A DNA stretch of 64,000 nucleotides from Heliomarina baculiformis (GTDB taxonomy: Bacteria > Pseudomonadota > Alphaproteobacteria > Rhodobacterales > Rhodobacteraceae), in NCBI RefSeq assembly GCF_019966545.1, contig NZ_JAIMIC010000004.1, positions 422,873-486,872 on the forward strand, read 5' to 3'. Below, one piece after another: positions 63,621 through 64,000 of the stretch. A program made the translations under genes and the position numbers. The notes below the pieces were generated by a model. That model did not search any database. It was not told where the DNA came from and saw only the letters and a list, made by a program, of their open reading frames with translations. Each line of letters starts with the position of its first letter. The first letter of the stretch is position 1.

Positions 63621-63777
63621 TTCTGATTCCGCAGGGCAGGGGAGGGCGAGTCGCGGATTCGAGGTGAATCGGCGCCGATTCACCCGGGTGACTCGACCTG
63701 ATTTGCCGGACTCTTGGGGATAAGCCTGTGGGTAACCCAATATGTGGTGGTTTCGAGTCGCTTGGCGTCTGGGATTC
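63602..63777. promoter_or_regulatory. Cluster of ten GANTC sites with a 22-nt palindrome
   Basis: GANTC, the CcrM methylation site of alphaproteobacteria, occurs at 63602, 63625, 63648, 63656, 63666, 63677, 63690, 63709, 63755 and 63773 (first base given). Chance would give less than one in this length. Two of them lie in the arms of a perfect 22-nt palindrome (63663-63684) centred on GGCGCC. The sequence GGCGCCGATTCA occurs twice (63596-63607 and 63671-63682). The stretch lies just upstream of the rRNA-type promoter. Confidence 0.75.
63715..63735 (+). promoter_or_regulatory. Two DnaA-box-like sites
   Basis: TGGGGATAA (63715-63723) and TGTGGGTAA (63727-63735) each differ from the DnaA box TGTGGATAA at one base and lie 12 nt apart in the same orientation, inside the GANTC cluster. 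Binding is not shown. Confidence 0.35.
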
Positions 63778-63894
63778 CATTTGGTCAAAGAACCAAAAAG
63801 CATTTCACGCCAAAAAATGTGACGAATTAACTGGCTGTTTTTAAATGGGAAAACAGATTTTTTGAGAAAAAGTATGAAAACCTGAAAAAACCGC

Positions 63895-63923
63895 TTGCGG
63901 GTTCTGCGTAGTAACACTAGAAC
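63895..63923 (+). promoter_or_regulatory. rRNA-type promoter
   Basis: TTGCGG (63895-63900), a 17-nt spacer and TAGAAC (63918-63923) follow an A/T-rich stretch (about 63780-63890) that could act as an UP element. The sequence around it resembles what I recall from upstream of 16S rRNA genes in Rhodobacteraceae. The rRNA gene itself would lie beyond the window. Confidence 0.55.
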
Positions 63924-64000
63924 CCCCTTCACCGGCGGCGCTGAGGCGCTGACGGGGCGCCAGACGGGCGGTACGGACGGAGACGGACGGGATCGCAACG
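63924..64000 (+). other. Probable leader of an rRNA operon (16S outside window)
   Basis: A GC-rich leader with the small hairpin GGCGCTGAGGCGCT and purine-rich GACGGAGACGGACGGG repeats, as in 5' leaders processed from pre-16S rRNA. No mature 16S sequence is reached. Confidence 0.45.

Noticed and set aside
63514..64000. Chromosomal replication origin
   Set aside because: GANTC cluster, AT-rich DNA and two imperfect DnaA boxes are suggestive, but the box number is too low and the region reads as rRNA promoter and leader. Reported as a regulatory cluster instead.
1..64000. CRISPR arrays, insertion sequences, prophage genes
   Set aside because: No regularly spaced direct repeats with unique spacers, no transposase or phage structural genes were recognised. 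The only multi-copy elements are the short repeats listed.

Overview
The window is GC-rich, densely coded bacterial chromosome, very probably from a Rhodobacteraceae/Roseobacter-type alphaproteobacterium. Indicators are the purine transporter/xanthine dehydrogenase block, hisS-hisZ-hisG, a fused PntA with PntB, the DUF1489 and DUF938 families, a TAXI-TRAP transporter, an RTX protein, a dispersed GC-rich repeat that I recall from this family, and an rRNA-type promoter and leader at the right edge. Assignment rests on protein families and motifs read by eye; no database search was possible.

Layout. 1-2.4 kb: end of a Hint-domain protein, a DUF938 methyltransferase and an aldo/keto reductase. 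2.6-12.2 kb (minus strand): a purine block, xdhA-xdhB-xdhC followed by the ATPase, two permeases and BMP-type binding protein of a nucleoside ABC transporter. 12.7-18.4 kb: dnaE, a 2-hydroxyacid dehydrogenase/FAH-hydrolase pair, slyX. 18.6-24 kb: hisSZG facing kynU-kynA. 24.3-30.6 kb: pntAB, DUF1489, and a class II ribonucleotide reductase with an unexpected helix-turn-helix segment. 30.9-34.9 kb: MFS carrier, chromate-type transporter, alcohol dehydrogenase. 34.9-39.0 kb (minus strand): a compact four-gene set, CofD-like, CHAD, ParA and CYTH, the best candidate here for an undescribed system. 39.5-48.5 kb: exported sulfatase, then exported HAD hydrolase, MoxR, DUF58, DUF4381, two VWA proteins and a BatD-like protein in one overlapping chain. 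48.5-54.1 kb: LysR regulator, TAXI-TRAP transporter and FAD amino-acid-type oxidoreductase. 54.3-57.5 kb: Hsp70-like protein and an ABC exporter. 57.7-60.7 kb: a decayed TonB-dependent receptor beside an intact AraC regulator. 60.9-63.5 kb: DUF2161 protein and an RTX protein. 63.5-64 kb: a regulatory stretch with ten GANTC sites in 176 bp, then an rRNA-like promoter.

How the genes work together. The purine block should import nucleosides or bases and oxidise hypoxanthine/xanthine to urate, with XdhC maturing the enzyme. kynU-kynA carry two steps of tryptophan breakdown to anthranilate. hisZ-hisG form the two-component first enzyme of histidine synthesis. The MoxR/VWA chain probably serves as a maturation or envelope-chaperone machine for exported hydrolases encoded upstream. 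The CofD-like/CHAD/ParA/CYTH set combines polyphosphate-related folds with a ParA-type positioning ATPase.

Non-coding structure is notable: at least four copies of a dispersed repeat (one translated in frame inside xdhB), two arrays of 11-nt phased TGTAC repeats, several terminators, and stem-loops between transporter genes where a binding-protein gene is set apart from its permeases. No tRNA, complete rRNA, CRISPR array, insertion sequence or prophage was recognised.
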